A stretch of 64,000 nt of DNA, taken from assembly GCA_964508135.1 (NCBI GenBank), contig CAZDSU010000023.1, positions 1 through 64,000 of the forward strand, given 5' to 3'. The stretch is from UBA6168 sp964508135. Lineage in GTDB: Bacteria > Bacteroidota > Bacteroidia > Chitinophagales > Saprospiraceae. Shown here one piece after another: positions 44,603-53,572 of this stretch (the first letter of the stretch is position 1; every line of letters begins with the position of its first letter). Under the pieces are notes generated by a model, which did no database searches, was not told where the DNA came from, and saw nothing but the letters and a program-made list of their open reading frames with translations. The position numbers and the translations under genes are program-made.

Positions 44603-45568
44603 ATGATTAAGCACTTAAAAATCAGCCACTTTAAGTCCATTCGGGAGATGGAGTTGGATTGCAAACGGGTGAACGTGTTTATTGGGGAGCCAAATAAGGG
44701 GAAGACGAATATTTTGGAAGGGATTGCTTTGTTCTCTCACAATCTACCAACAAGATTTCAAGATACATTCAGGTTCTCGATTGTCTCTGATTTATTTTAC
44801 AATTTCGACATTTCTAAGCCTATTGATATCCAAACCAATGACACCCAAGGTCAATTCTTTTATAATAAGAAAGCAAGTAATTTTGAATTTCATCAGTTGC
44901 TTTTAGGACAAATGAAGCTTAGATTCTCGATTGGAATTAATGGAAATGGAGGTGGCTCTGTTGGAGGGTTTACAGATATTGGCATCCGGTTTTATAATTA
45001 CAATAAAAACCTTACGAATTTTAAAGGTGCTGACTTGGGACATCTCTCTACTCCTGATGGAGATAATTTACCCTTACTTATCTATTCACATAAAGACCTT
45101 AGAAAGATTGTCTCAGATTTTTTAAAAGAACACGGCTATAGGTTAAACATTAACCCTGTTGAGCGTGAAATACTGCTCACCAAAGAGGAAAACGACGAGC
45201 TATATAATTTCAAATATTCACTTGTCTCCGAAACCATAAAACGCATCGTCTTCCTCATGCTCGCCATCGAAAGCAACAAAAACTCAACCTTGCTTTTCGA
45301 CGAGCCAGAAGCCCACACCTTCCCCTTTTACACCAAATATATCGCAGAAAGAATTGCATTGGACACAACCAATCAATACTTTTTAACCACTCATAACCCC
45401 TACCTTTTATCATCCATCATATCAAAGACTCCCACTGAGGATTTATCAGTAGGCGTTGTTTATATGGATAATTACGAAACCAAAGTGCGTGTTATCCAAC
45501 CTGACCAATACGAGGAGTTAACAGATGCCGATGTTTTCTATAACCTCGAACACCTCACCGAAGCATGA
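44603..45568 (+). CDS. AAA_15/21-type ATPase of second compact defence-type pair
   Basis: A 321-aa OLD-like ATPase. MIKHLKISHFKSIREMEL opens the fold. Walker A is GEPNKGKT (28-35), Walker B TLLFDEPEAHTFP near 232-244, H-loop FLTTHNPYLL near 265. The ABC signature is degenerate (VSETIKRIVFLMLAI), as in AAA_15 proteins. Its last four bases overlap the start of the next gene (ATGA). Codons are AT-rich against the neighbouring uvrA. Paired with a small TOPRIM-like protein it resembles a shortened PARIS/OLD/AbiL arrangement; a defence function is inferred. Confidence 0.78.
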   Translation: MIKHLKISHFKSIREMELDCKRVNVFIGEPNKGKTNILEGIALFSHNLPTRFQDTFRFSIVSDLFYNFDISKPIDIQTNDTQGQFFYNKKASNFEFHQLLLGQMKLRFSIGINGNGGGSVGGFTDIGIRFYNYNKNLTNFKGADLGHLSTPDGDNLPLLIYSHKDLRKIVSDFLKEHGYRLNINPVEREILLTKEENDELYNFKYSLVSETIKRIVFLMLAIESNKNSTLLFDEPEAHTFPFYTKYIAERIALDTTNQYFLTTHNPYLLSSIISKTPTEDLSVGVVYMDNYETKVRVIQPDQYEELTDADVFYNLEHLTEA

Positions 45569-46020
45569 TTTTCATCGAAGGAAAACCAGATGAAGTTTTG
45601 GTGAGGGCGCTGGGTGTGCCTCGAAGAGAAGTAAGCACAGCGAGGGACAAATTCCGTGTTTGCATAAAACTCTCAAAAAGGCAACGTTCAAAAGGAATGA
45701 TTGACCAAGACCCCGGCACGGTTCAGCCTGAATATTTACAAAAACTTCGATTGACTGAAGAAAAACATCGGATTCAGATTTTTTATGACAACAAAAGTAA
45801 AAATACTCTCATCATGCTCTGCCCCCGCCTCGAAGAATGGATGATAGCGACCACCCAAGCTGCCGGACTGAAAATGAGCGATTTCGGCTTGTCAGACAAA
45901 GGCAATGAACTGCACCGGGAGATAAACGGAAGGCTCCAAGCCGTGCAAAAATTGATTGAAAAGCTGCTGGAAATTGAAAGCAGTGGAATAGTGTTTTTGA
46001 AAAAGCATTTGCACTCCTAG
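45565..46020 (+). CDS. Small TOPRIM-like partner of the ATPase
   Basis: A 151-aa protein coupled to the ATPase by a 4-nt overlap. MIFIEGKPDEVLV (Glu at residue 5), GMIDQDPG (Asp pair at 47 and 49) and CPRLEEWM (acids at 90-91) are in the order and spacing of a minimal TOPRIM/DUF4435-like metal site. The rest is a helical, charged tail. It is half the length of the partner at 5122-5997, with which it shares this motif order but little else that I can see. Predicted nuclease or regulatory subunit, by analogy only. Confidence 0.55.
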   Translation: MIFIEGKPDEVLVRALGVPRREVSTARDKFRVCIKLSKRQRSKGMIDQDPGTVQPEYLQKLRLTEEKHRIQIFYDNKSKNTLIMLCPRLEEWMIATTQAAGLKMSDFGLSDKGNELHREINGRLQAVQKLIEKLLEIESSGIVFLKKHLHS

Positions 46021-46022
46021 CC

Positions 46023-47336
46023 TCACCTTTCCCCCATCGCCTCCGACAACCCATCCCCAATCAAGTTGAAAATCGTCACCGTCACGAAAATGGCAGCGCC
46101 GGGGAACACCGCCAGCCACCAGGCACTGGCGTTGCTTCTTGCCATTTTGAGGAGGCTGCCCCAAGTCAGCCCTTCTGCCCCGATGCCGATGCCGAGAAAC
46201 GACAGCGTTGACTCCATCAAAATCGCCGAAGCCACCCCGAAAGCCACGGTGATGAGTACCGGCCCGATGGCGTTGGGCAGCGCATGGCGCAGCAGGATTC
46301 GGCGGTTCGGGAAGGCCATGGCACGGGCGGCCTCTACGTAGCCGAGGTTTCGGATTTTGAGCAGTTCCGCTCGCAGGTAACGGGCGATGGACGTCCAGCG
46401 TAGCAGGCCGATGATGGCCATCACGTAAAAAATCGAACTTTTTTCCAGCACCGCCACCAGCGCCAGCAATATCAGCAGGCCGGGGATGGAGTTCAGCACC
46501 TCAATGACCCGCATGATGAGGAGGTCGAGTGGGAGGGTAATTTGACGGCCTCGGCGCCCCGCCAGTTTTTCCAACAGGAACACAAGCCCATTTGCCACCA
46601 AAAAGACAAGCGCCACAATGGCTAGGCTTTGGAGCAGTTCCCAGCCAAGTCCACCATTTTTTGCCGCTTCCGACAGTGTAAAACTCCTCGCTTTGAAGCC
46701 GTAAAACCACGCAAAAAACAGCGCCACCAAGTTCAGCGCCAGTGCCAGCCAACCGACCCGCATCCGGTCGTCGCCGAAGTACCCGGCCAGGGAACCGAGC
46801 AGCAGTCCAATCAGCGTGGCGATGCCCATCGAGATGATGCCGACGAGCAGTGCCACCCTCGTACCGGCCACCATGCCAGCGGCCACGTCAAGCCCAAGGC
46901 TACCGCCAGTGCCAAGCCAGTGTCGGAAGCGCCAGCTTCGCAAAGTCTGTCGCCCAAAGGGACTGGAGTTGCTGTTTTTAATATCTTGGGAGGAGGAGGA
47001 ATACGGGATGGGTGGGAAAATGACGTCCTCGTATTTGTGCTCGTCCCAGCTTTTTTGCAGGAAAATGGTATCCCATTGCGCCAGCCCGAGGTTCACGGCG
47101 TACTGGCGCAGCACAGGGAAGTAGGTCTTTCCGCCGAGCTTGCAGTAGAGCGGTTTTTCGTTGGCAATGAAGTCGCCGAACAAGGCCACAAACCCCAGCA
47201 CGAGCAGCACCCGCCACGACCAAAGCGCCAGCTGTTTCTTGCGGAATCGCCGACGAACATGCGACCACGGGCTTTGCGCCAGCGTGCCCTGCTCGGCTTT
47301 TTCGGCCAGTTTGTTTGCCTTGTTTTTGAAAATCAT
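46023..47336 (-). CDS. Peptide/nickel-type ABC transporter permease (DppC/OppC-like)
   Basis: A 437-aa permease. After a cytoplasmic N-terminus with the RRRFRKKQLALWSW entry motif and one helix comes a long extracytoplasmic loop (about 60-150). The binding-protein-dependent permease domain follows: VALLVGIISMGIATLIGLLLG, and the EAA-type loop EAARAMAFPNRRILLRHALPNAIGP near 335-360. It imports or exports small peptides with partners not present in this window. It is isolated, between the TOPRIM pair (convergent) and a perfect inverted repeat before uvrC. Confidence 0.9.
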   Translation of the reverse strand: MIFKNKANKLAEKAEQGTLAQSPWSHVRRRFRKKQLALWSWRVLLVLGFVALFGDFIANEKPLYCKLGGKTYFPVLRQYAVNLGLAQWDTIFLQKSWDEHKYEDVIFPPIPYSSSSQDIKNSNSSPFGRQTLRSWRFRHWLGTGGSLGLDVAAGMVAGTRVALLVGIISMGIATLIGLLLGSLAGYFGDDRMRVGWLALALNLVALFFAWFYGFKARSFTLSEAAKNGGLGWELLQSLAIVALVFLVANGLVFLLEKLAGRRGRQITLPLDLLIMRVIEVLNSIPGLLILLALVAVLEKSSIFYVMAIIGLLRWTSIARYLRAELLKIRNLGYVEAARAMAFPNRRILLRHALPNAIGPVLITVAFGVASAILMESTLSFLGIGIGAEGLTWGSLLKMARSNASAWWLAVFPGAAIFVTVTIFNLIGDGLSEAMGER

Positions 47337-47343
47337 TTATTGC

Positions 47344-47422
47344 TTGTGGTCGCCCAATTTATTGGGCTGACCGATGGTTAACACATTCATTTCGGTCAGC
47401 CCAATAAATTGGGCGACCACAA
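47344..47422. repeat. Perfect 31-bp inverted repeat
   Basis: Arms TTGTGGTCGCCCAATTTATT...GACCGA (47344-47374) and its exact complement (47392-47422) around 17 nt. It lies between the uvrC stop and the permease start on one strand. Each arm itself contains a GCCCAAT/ATTGGGC palindrome. Confidence 0.95.
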
Positions 47423-47425
47423 AAC

Positions 47426-49234
47426 CTAGTCCTCCATTGCCCGAAAATACATCGCCACCTTCTCCGCAGCCCCTTTGCCGATGGCGCCGACGATTTCCTC
47501 GGGGCTTGACTCCCGCATTTTTTTCACCGAACCGAAGTGCTTGAGCAGCTTGTCGGCGGTCTTCGTGCCGATGCCGGGGATGTCTTCCAGTTCGGTTTTG
47601 GTGAAATCCTTCGAGCGTTGGTTGCGGTGAAAGGTTATAGCAAAGCGGTGCGCCTCGTTCCGCGCCTGCTGAATGAGCTTGAGGCTCTCCGATTTCTTGT
47701 TGATGTACAGCGGCACCGAGTCGCCGGGGAAGAAAATTTCTTCCAGCCGCTTCGCAATGCCAACGACTACCACCTTTTCGAGGATACCGAGGGCTTCGAG
47801 ACTCTTGACGGCGGCGCTGAGTTGGCCCTTGCCACCGTCAATGATGATGAGCTGCGGCAGGGTTTGGCCTTCGGCCAACAGGCGCTTGTACCTTCGGAAA
47901 ACGACCTCCTCCATCGTGGCAAAGTCGTTGGGGCCAACCACGGTCTTCACGTTGTAGTGACGGTAGTCGCTCTTGCTAGGCTTGGCGTTTCGGAACACCA
48001 CGCACGACGAAACGGGGTAGCTTCCCTGCATGTTGGAGTTGTCGAAACATTCGAGGTGGAGCGGCACGTCGGCCATTTGGAGGTCGCTTTGCAGGGTGCG
48101 GAGTATGCGCTCGGCGCTGGTCTGCTTGCCCGCTGCCGAGGCTTCTTCCTTCCTTTTTTGGAGGAGGAAAAAATGTACGTTCTTTTCCGACAGTTCCAGC
48201 AGCTTTTTCTTGTCGCCAATTTTCGGGACAGTCACGGTCACGGTCGTATCGGCCACCGGCACGTCCATCGGCACGATGACCTCCGGGGCGATGCTCTGGA
48301 AGCGCTCCCGGATTTCGGGGAGGACGAAGGCGAGCAGGTCGGCCTCGTCGTCGTCGAGGTTTTTGACCATCTCCTGCGTCCAAGTGTTTATGATGGCGCC
48401 GTTAACGACCTTGATGTAGTTGACGTAAGCGTTCTTTTCGTCGCTGGCAATGCTGAACACGTCCACGTCACGGATGGTGGTGCTGACGACGGTGCTCTTG
48501 CCCTGATAATCCTCGAAAGCCAGCAGCCTGTCCTTTATTTGCTGGGCTTTTTCGAACTCCATCCTCTCGGCGTGGTGCGCCATCAGTTGCTGGAAGTGGC
48601 GCTTCACTGGCCCGAAATTACCCCGCAGCATGTTCTTGATTTGCTCGATTTTTTCGCCGTAGGCGGCGGCAGTTTCCAATCCCTCGCAAGGGCCTTGGCA
48701 ATTCTTGATGTGGTATTCGAGGCAGACTTTGAACTTGCCCTTAGCAATGTTTTCTTGGGTCAAACTGAGGTTGCAGGTGCGAAGCGGGAACAGTTGCCGG
48801 ATGAGGCCGAGTATGGTTTCCACGCGCTGCTTGGAGGTGTACGGCCCGAAGTAGCTGCTGCCGTCCCGGATGACCCGGCGGGTGAGGAAGACCCTTGGGA
48901 ATGGCTCGTTTTTGATGCAGAGGTAGGTGTAGCTCTTGCCGTCCTTGAGCATCACGTTGTACGGCGGCTGAAAGCGCTTGATGAGCGTGCTTTCGAGGAG
49001 CAGGGCGTCCACCTCGGAATCCACCAGCGTCATTTCGATACGGCTGGCGTGTTTGACCATGACACGGGTCTTGTAGGCCATGTCCTTGGTGCTGGAAAAG
49101 TAGGAGGCGAGGCGGTTCTTGAGGTTCTTGGCCTTGCCGACGTACAGTACCCGGTCCTCGGCGTCGAGGAAGCGATAGACCCCAGGGTCGTAGGGCCAGT
49201 TAGGCAACAGGGTTTTGTAGTCGTCGTTGGTCAT
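47426..49234 (-). CDS. uvrC: UvrABC excinuclease subunit C
   Basis: UvrC makes both incisions around a lesion held by UvrB. The trimmed 602-aa protein has the GIY-YIG 3'-nuclease domain (DPGVYRFLDAEDRVLYVGKA, with NLKNRLASYF), a Cys cluster, the UvrB-binding UVR motif (RMEFEKAQQIKDRLLAFEDY), the RNase-H-like 5'-nuclease domain (ECFDNSNMQGSYPVSS, IIDGGKGQL) and C-terminal HhH motifs (LEDIPGIGTKTADKLLKHFG). The frame extends 43 codons upstream through a repeat; the ATG before TNDDYK is chosen. uvrA lies about 3 kb away on the other strand. Confidence 0.95.
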   Translation of the reverse strand: MTNDDYKTLLPNWPYDPGVYRFLDAEDRVLYVGKAKNLKNRLASYFSSTKDMAYKTRVMVKHASRIEMTLVDSEVDALLLESTLIKRFQPPYNVMLKDGKSYTYLCIKNEPFPRVFLTRRVIRDGSSYFGPYTSKQRVETILGLIRQLFPLRTCNLSLTQENIAKGKFKVCLEYHIKNCQGPCEGLETAAAYGEKIEQIKNMLRGNFGPVKRHFQQLMAHHAERMEFEKAQQIKDRLLAFEDYQGKSTVVSTTIRDVDVFSIASDEKNAYVNYIKVVNGAIINTWTQEMVKNLDDDEADLLAFVLPEIRERFQSIAPEVIVPMDVPVADTTVTVTVPKIGDKKKLLELSEKNVHFFLLQKRKEEASAAGKQTSAERILRTLQSDLQMADVPLHLECFDNSNMQGSYPVSSCVVFRNAKPSKSDYRHYNVKTVVGPNDFATMEEVVFRRYKRLLAEGQTLPQLIIIDGGKGQLSAAVKSLEALGILEKVVVVGIAKRLEEIFFPGDSVPLYINKKSESLKLIQQARNEAHRFAITFHRNQRSKDFTKTELEDIPGIGTKTADKLLKHFGSVKKMRESSPEEIVGAIGKGAAEKVAMYFRAMED

Positions 49235-49239
49235 GCAAG

Positions 49240-49275
49240 TGTTTGAGAATTTGGGTGTTTGAGAGTTTGAGAATG
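49240..49275. repeat. TTTGAGAAT stutter repeat before uvrC
   Basis: GTTTGAGAATTTGGGTGTTTGAGAG-like tandem units, no clear inverted arm. It lies in the uvrC leader and creates a false N-terminal extension. Confidence 0.65.
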
Positions 49276-49484
49276 CATAGGTTTTCAGTGGAGCAAAAGT
49301 AGTGGTTTGGGGGAGAAAACGGCTGCGAAAGCCCACAAAGTTCAACACCGGAAAAGCCGCCAAAAATCAGGTTTCTGATTTTTGAAACAAGTAGGATTGG
49401 AGTAGTAAAATTCCTACATTCGGGCTTACAAAATGGCTGCGAGCCACTCAAAACGCATCGCTCAAAACTTAAAACTCGCTTAAA

Positions 49485-51041
49485 ATGAAGACGCCATCCA
49501 GCAGATTGTACGATTTGGTGAAGTCACTTTCGAGTGCGGAGCGGCGCTATTTCAAGATTTACATCAACAGCAAGGAGGCTGCCATCAGCAAGTACGTGCG
49601 GCTCTTCGACGCCATTGCTGCCACCGAGCATTTCGACGACGAAGGGTTGATGAGGTCTGTTTACGGCGACGAAAAAGTGGCCACCCGCAAGTACTCTGAA
49701 CTGAAAGCCTACCTCTACGAACTGATTATCAAGAGCCTGCAATCTTACGACGATAGCTCCTCGGTGGACTACCACCTGAAAAACCAGCTCCTCGGTGTCC
49801 GCACGTTGTTCAAGCGCTCACACTTCGAAGACTGCAAGGCCATCATGGCAAAACTGAAAAAAACGGCTACCGATTACGAGGCATTCAACGTGCTGGTTGA
49901 AATCCTGGACTGGGAAAAACGCATTGCATACGCTCAGACGGACATCAGTTTCCTCGACCGGGAAATGAAGCGAATCATGGCGGAAGAGGCGGAGTACCTC
50001 GACAAGCTGGCCAACATCTCGGCCTACCGCAACATGTTTTTCCACATCCTCGTCGGCATCCGAAAGGACGTGTCGAGGAGCAAGACCCAGCGGGAAGAGT
50101 TTGCGGCGCTGATGGAAAATCCGCTAATGAAAAACGAGTCGCAGGCACTTTCTTTCATCGCCAAAGTGCTGTATTACCGAATTTTATCCATCTATTATTT
50201 TTCCAACTCAAACTTTGAGTTGTTCTATTCCGTCAGCAAAAACCTGATAAAACTGATGGAGCACAACAAGCTGATGTTGAAGGAGGATGTGTCGGAGTAT
50301 ATCTCAGCGCTCAATAACCATATTATCAGTTGTGGCCGACTGAACAAAGTGCTGGAGGTGCGCAAAACCCTCGATAAGCTCAACAAAGTGAAGCCCATCA
50401 CCGCCGACGACGAGGTGAAAATCCATCGGCAGTACTACATGAACAAGTTTCGGCTTTGTATCAGCACGGGCGAGTTTGAGGAGGGTGGCCGGGAGTTGAA
50501 ACGACATCTGAAAACGGCAGAAAAGTTTGATAAACAGCTATTTATAAAGAACAGTTTTTACCTTCAATACTTCTGTATCTACTTCGGAAATGGAGATTTT
50601 CAGAATGCCCTTGATAGTTTAAATGAATGGATAAACCTAATGTCGGGCAGTGTGGAACGCAAGGATTTGCAAAGTCTCGCCCGCATCCTGAACTTAATAA
50701 TCCACTACGAACTGGGCAATACCATGCTATTGGACAGCCTGCTGCGCTCCACTTATCGCTACCTGAACAAAGCCAATCGGCTTTCGGATTTTGAAAGGAA
50801 AATGATGAATTTTATCAAGGAGGCAGGCAAGCCCCATTCGAGAAAGGAAATGCAACAAATCCTCGAAACCCTGAAACAGGATTTCGAGGAGCTATCGCGG
50901 CAGCCGTCTTATGGCGTCTTCGATTTGTTCGACATCATCTCCTGGCTGGAAAGCAAAATCAACGGAAAGCCCTACGCCGAGGTAGTGAAAGAACGATTCA
51001 AGCAGCAATCACTTATGCTTGCCAACAGGTCCAAAGTTTAA
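49485..51041 (+). CDS. Unknown helical protein
   Basis: A 518-aa, largely alpha-helical, charged protein with no signal peptide and no membrane segment. It begins MKTPSSRLYDLVKSLSSAERRYFKIY. Helix pairs of about 35-40 residues with aromatic and leucine positions suggest a TPR/SEL-like solenoid, but no single repeat is clear enough to assign. Composition and codon use match the core genes. A TACATTCG -7-like element lies about 63 nt upstream. Its last 33 bases overlap the end of a convergent small peptide gene. Function unknown. Confidence 0.7.
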   Translation: MKTPSSRLYDLVKSLSSAERRYFKIYINSKEAAISKYVRLFDAIAATEHFDDEGLMRSVYGDEKVATRKYSELKAYLYELIIKSLQSYDDSSSVDYHLKNQLLGVRTLFKRSHFEDCKAIMAKLKKTATDYEAFNVLVEILDWEKRIAYAQTDISFLDREMKRIMAEEAEYLDKLANISAYRNMFFHILVGIRKDVSRSKTQREEFAALMENPLMKNESQALSFIAKVLYYRILSIYYFSNSNFELFYSVSKNLIKLMEHNKLMLKEDVSEYISALNNHIISCGRLNKVLEVRKTLDKLNKVKPITADDEVKIHRQYYMNKFRLCISTGEFEEGGRELKRHLKTAEKFDKQLFIKNSFYLQYFCIYFGNGDFQNALDSLNEWINLMSGSVERKDLQSLARILNLIIHYELGNTMLLDSLLRSTYRYLNKANRLSDFERKMMNFIKEAGKPHSRKEMQQILETLKQDFEELSRQPSYGVFDLFDIISWLESKINGKPYAEVVKERFKQQSLMLANRSKV

Positions 51042-51218
51042 TTTTTGGAACGGGCTGCTGATAAGGCCTTCTTCCCGGATTTCCACATCGTCCCAGTTGA
51101 TATAACCTACCGAGCCGGTGTCCGTGGGCACATAGCTTTTGCCACCCTTCACGGCATTGCTCTCTTGTTGGTCGAGCGAATTTTTCAGGAAATCGAGTAA
51201 TGTTTTTGTAGTAGCCAT
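51009..51218 (-). CDS. Double-glycine leader peptide (RiPP precursor candidate)
   Basis: A 69-aa peptide: amphipathic leader TLLDFLKNSLDQQESNAVKG ending in a GG pair at residues 25-26, then a 43-residue core rich in T, S, D, E and W (GYINWDDVEIREEG). The VKGG junction is the classic cleavage site of C39 peptidase-transporters and is common in Bacteroidota modified-peptide precursors. A promoter (TTTG-N19-TACTTTAC) precedes it. No maturase, radical SAM, LanB/M, ATP-grasp or C39 transporter gene is nearby, so any modification machinery is elsewhere. The 3' end overlaps a convergent gene. Confidence 0.6.
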   Translation of the reverse strand: MATTKTLLDFLKNSLDQQESNAVKGGKSYVPTDTGSVGYINWDDVEIREEGLISSPFQKLNFGPVGKHK

Positions 51219-51446
51219 ATTACAAGTTTTTAAGTAGGTGTAAAGATAGAAAATTGCAAGGTGTAAAGTACGGCCATAACCTTGCGGGGCAAAACCAATA
51301 TTTGTTAAAAGTCAGGTTTCTGAACATTGAGATTTGGATATTCTGCCAATACCACAAAGTTAAATCTGTTCATGAAGTTTGTCAAACGTCGGGGGCAGTT
51401 GCGTCGGGTAGGCTGCAAAATTTATCCAGTGCGGCGGTGGTGAGCT
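51219..51446. other. Intergenic region between peptide gene and dnaX
   Basis: About 230 bases containing the predicted promoter of the peptide gene at the left end. The rest, up to the dnaX stop, shows no gene, hairpin with T-run or repeat array that I can support. Confidence 0.5.
51263..51293 (-). promoter_or_regulatory. Promoter of the double-glycine peptide gene
   Basis: Minus-strand TTTG (51290-51293), 19 nt, TACTTTAC (51263-51270). The -7 matches six of eight positions. The predicted leader is about 40 nt. Confidence 0.5.
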
Positions 51447-53306
51447 TCACTCATTTTCAAAGCCAAGGTCAAACCGTTTGCGCACCTCGTCCACCAGTGG
51501 GTTCACGGCACGCATGGCGTGGTACTTTTCGCTGTCGGTGAGCCGTTTAGGCTTGGCGGGAGCAGCATTGGAGCGGCTTGGGTCGAGCTTGACGGACAGG
51601 GCCAACAGGGGGGAATGCAGTTTTTTCCGAAGGAAATCCATCAACGCCGTCTCTTGCCGGACGGTGTTTTCGGCGAGTGCCGAGCCAACTGTCACAGTGA
51701 CTTGTTCAGGGTTGATGTCAATGTCGGCGCCACGGAGGATGGTCTTCACGGAGTCCTTGTCAATGGACTCGATGTAGGCGGCCCAAGCTTCTTTCAGGTC
51801 GTCGAAGGTCAATTTTGCTTCTTGAACGGGTGCGCCGTTGGACTCCGCCTCCTCAATTTCATCGTGGATTGACTGCAACGACATGCTCTGGAGGCCACCG
51901 AGTGAACCTTTGCGAAGCAAGGAAGTTGCCGCACGAGTTGGCTCTTCGGCGATGTCGGCATGCTTCGGTGGCAACACCTCGGCATAGCCGGGCTTCGGTT
52001 CGGCCGGTGCTTCTTTTTCTTTGATGATTTCTTTGGTGGATGGCCTTGGCTCCGGCGGTGTTTTTGTTTTTTGTGCAATGGTCGGGACGGTAGCAGGCTC
52101 CGGCTGCCCTCCCGATTCGTTCCTCATCGGGATGACCTCGCTTCGCTCGGCCAACTGCCCACTGCTCAGTTCAGGCGTTTTTTTTTCAGCCCCAGTTTCG
52201 GTTGCCAGCTTGACGGCTTGGCCGACGTAGCACATTTTTATCAGGTAGAGTTCGACGTGCAGCGGCTTGTTGCGGGCCATCTTGAAGTTGATGTCGCAGT
52301 CGTTGCAAAGATTGAGTGCAGTGAGCAGGAACGAGGCCGGGGCGATGGCGGCCTGTTGGCGGTAGCGTTCCCGAAGGGAGTCGCTGACTTCGAGTAGGCG
52401 CAGGGTCTCGGCGTCCTTGCACACGAGCAGGTTGCGCAAGTGTTCGGCGAGGCCGTTCACGAAGTGGTCGCCCTCAAAGCCATTGCGCAGCACCGAATCA
52501 AAAATGAGCAGCACCTGCCGCAAATCCTCGGTGAGCAATGCGTCGGTGAGCCGGAAAAAATAGTCGTAGTCGAGGACGTTCAAGTTCGTGATAACGTCGT
52601 CGTAGGTGATTTTTTTACCAGAAAAACTGGTGATGCGGTCGAAGATGGAGAGCGCATCCCGCAACGCCCCGTCAGCTTTTTGGGCGATGATGTGCAGGGC
52701 GTCGCCCTCTGCCTCGATGCCCTCTGCGTCGCAGATTTTTTGCAAATGCGCCACCGTGTCCTTCACCTGTATCCGCTTGAAGTCGAAAATCTGGCAGCGG
52801 CTGAGGATGGTCGGGATGATCTTGTGCTTCTCGGTGGTTGCCAAGATGAAGATGGCGTACGGCGGCGGCTCCTCCAGTGTTTTCAGGAAGGCGTTGAAGG
52901 CTGCCTGCGAGAGCATGTGAACCTCGTCAATGATGAACACTTTGTACTTGCCCTGCTGCGGTTGGAAGCGCACCTGGTCCACCAATGTGCGGATATGCTC
53001 GACGCTGTTGTTGCTGGCGGCGTCGAGTTCCATGATGTTGAAGGAGGCGTTTTCGTTGAAGGCACGGCAGCTCTCGCACTCGCCGCAAGGCTCGAAGTTG
53101 GCTGTCACGTTCTGGCAGTTGATGACCTTGGCGAGGATGCGGGCGCAAGTAGTCTTGCCCACCCCACGAGGACCACAAAACAGGAAGGCATGCGCCAAGT
53201 GGTCGGTTTGCAGCGCTTTTTTCAGCGTCTGCGACACGTGTTCTTGTCCAACGACATCCTCAAATCGGACAGGACGGTATTTTCTGGCGGAGACGACGAA
53301 GGCCAT
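51447..53306 (-). CDS. dnaX: DNA polymerase III gamma/tau subunit
   Basis: Motor subunit of the clamp loader. The trimmed 619-aa protein starts MAFVVSARKYRPVRFEDVVG. It has P-loop GPRGVGKTT near 42, a zinc module (CGECESC), Walker B FIIDEVHMLS, ILSRCQIFDFKR (SRC motif, sensor 1 nearby) and collar domain III. A Pro/Lys-rich linker (about 370-490) leads to a C-terminal tau-like domain. No slippery A-run for a gamma frameshift is obvious. The 25 upstream codons (MKLAVKNYQ...) are repeat-derived and trimmed. Confidence 0.94.
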   Translation of the reverse strand: MAFVVSARKYRPVRFEDVVGQEHVSQTLKKALQTDHLAHAFLFCGPRGVGKTTCARILAKVINCQNVTANFEPCGECESCRAFNENASFNIMELDAASNNSVEHIRTLVDQVRFQPQQGKYKVFIIDEVHMLSQAAFNAFLKTLEEPPPYAIFILATTEKHKIIPTILSRCQIFDFKRIQVKDTVAHLQKICDAEGIEAEGDALHIIAQKADGALRDALSIFDRITSFSGKKITYDDVITNLNVLDYDYFFRLTDALLTEDLRQVLLIFDSVLRNGFEGDHFVNGLAEHLRNLLVCKDAETLRLLEVSDSLRERYRQQAAIAPASFLLTALNLCNDCDINFKMARNKPLHVELYLIKMCYVGQAVKLATETGAEKKTPELSSGQLAERSEVIPMRNESGGQPEPATVPTIAQKTKTPPEPRPSTKEIIKEKEAPAEPKPGYAEVLPPKHADIAEEPTRAATSLLRKGSLGGLQSMSLQSIHDEIEEAESNGAPVQEAKLTFDDLKEAWAAYIESIDKDSVKTILRGADIDINPEQVTVTVGSALAENTVRQETALMDFLRKKLHSPLLALSVKLDPSRSNAAPAKPKRLTDSEKYHAMRAVNPLVDEVRKRFDLGFENE

Positions 53307-53310
53307 TTTT

Positions 53311-53377
53311 TTAGTTTGCAGTTCGACAGTTTGCAGGTGGCAGTTAGTGCAAATTTGATAGTTCTTGACTGCCAACT
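53311..53377. repeat. GGCAGTT-type stutter repeat in the dnaX leader
   Basis: AGTTTGCAGTTCGACAGTTTGCAGG with short inverted GACTGCCAACTT. A -7-like TACCTTTA lies further upstream near 53397-53404 on the minus strand, so the repeat would be in the dnaX 5' untranslated region. Confidence 0.75.
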
Positions 53378-53572
53378 TCAAGGTCGTAAAGGTAGGAAAA
53401 ATACCTCGGCGGAAGCGGTGGTTGGCAAGGGGGGTGAGATTCTTTTTTGTAAAAATTAAGCCTCAAGCTTTATCAAAGTGTTAAGGTTGCTGTATGAAAA
53501 CCATGTATTGACAGCTAAAACGCTAACTTCGCCACCGTTTAATAAATCTTTTTCAAACAAAATAGAATCATA

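Noticed and set aside
45565..46020. Truncated remnant of a larger TOPRIM protein
   Set aside because: It has a proper ATGA-coupled start, all three acidic motifs in order, an intact frame and a natural stop just before the convergent permease, so a complete small protein is more likely.
49235..49363. N-terminal extension of uvrC (and similar ones at mutL, dnaX, ricT, the LytTR gene and ruvX)
   Set aside because: The added codons are translations of stutter repeats, and the internal ATG gives the standard family start in each case.
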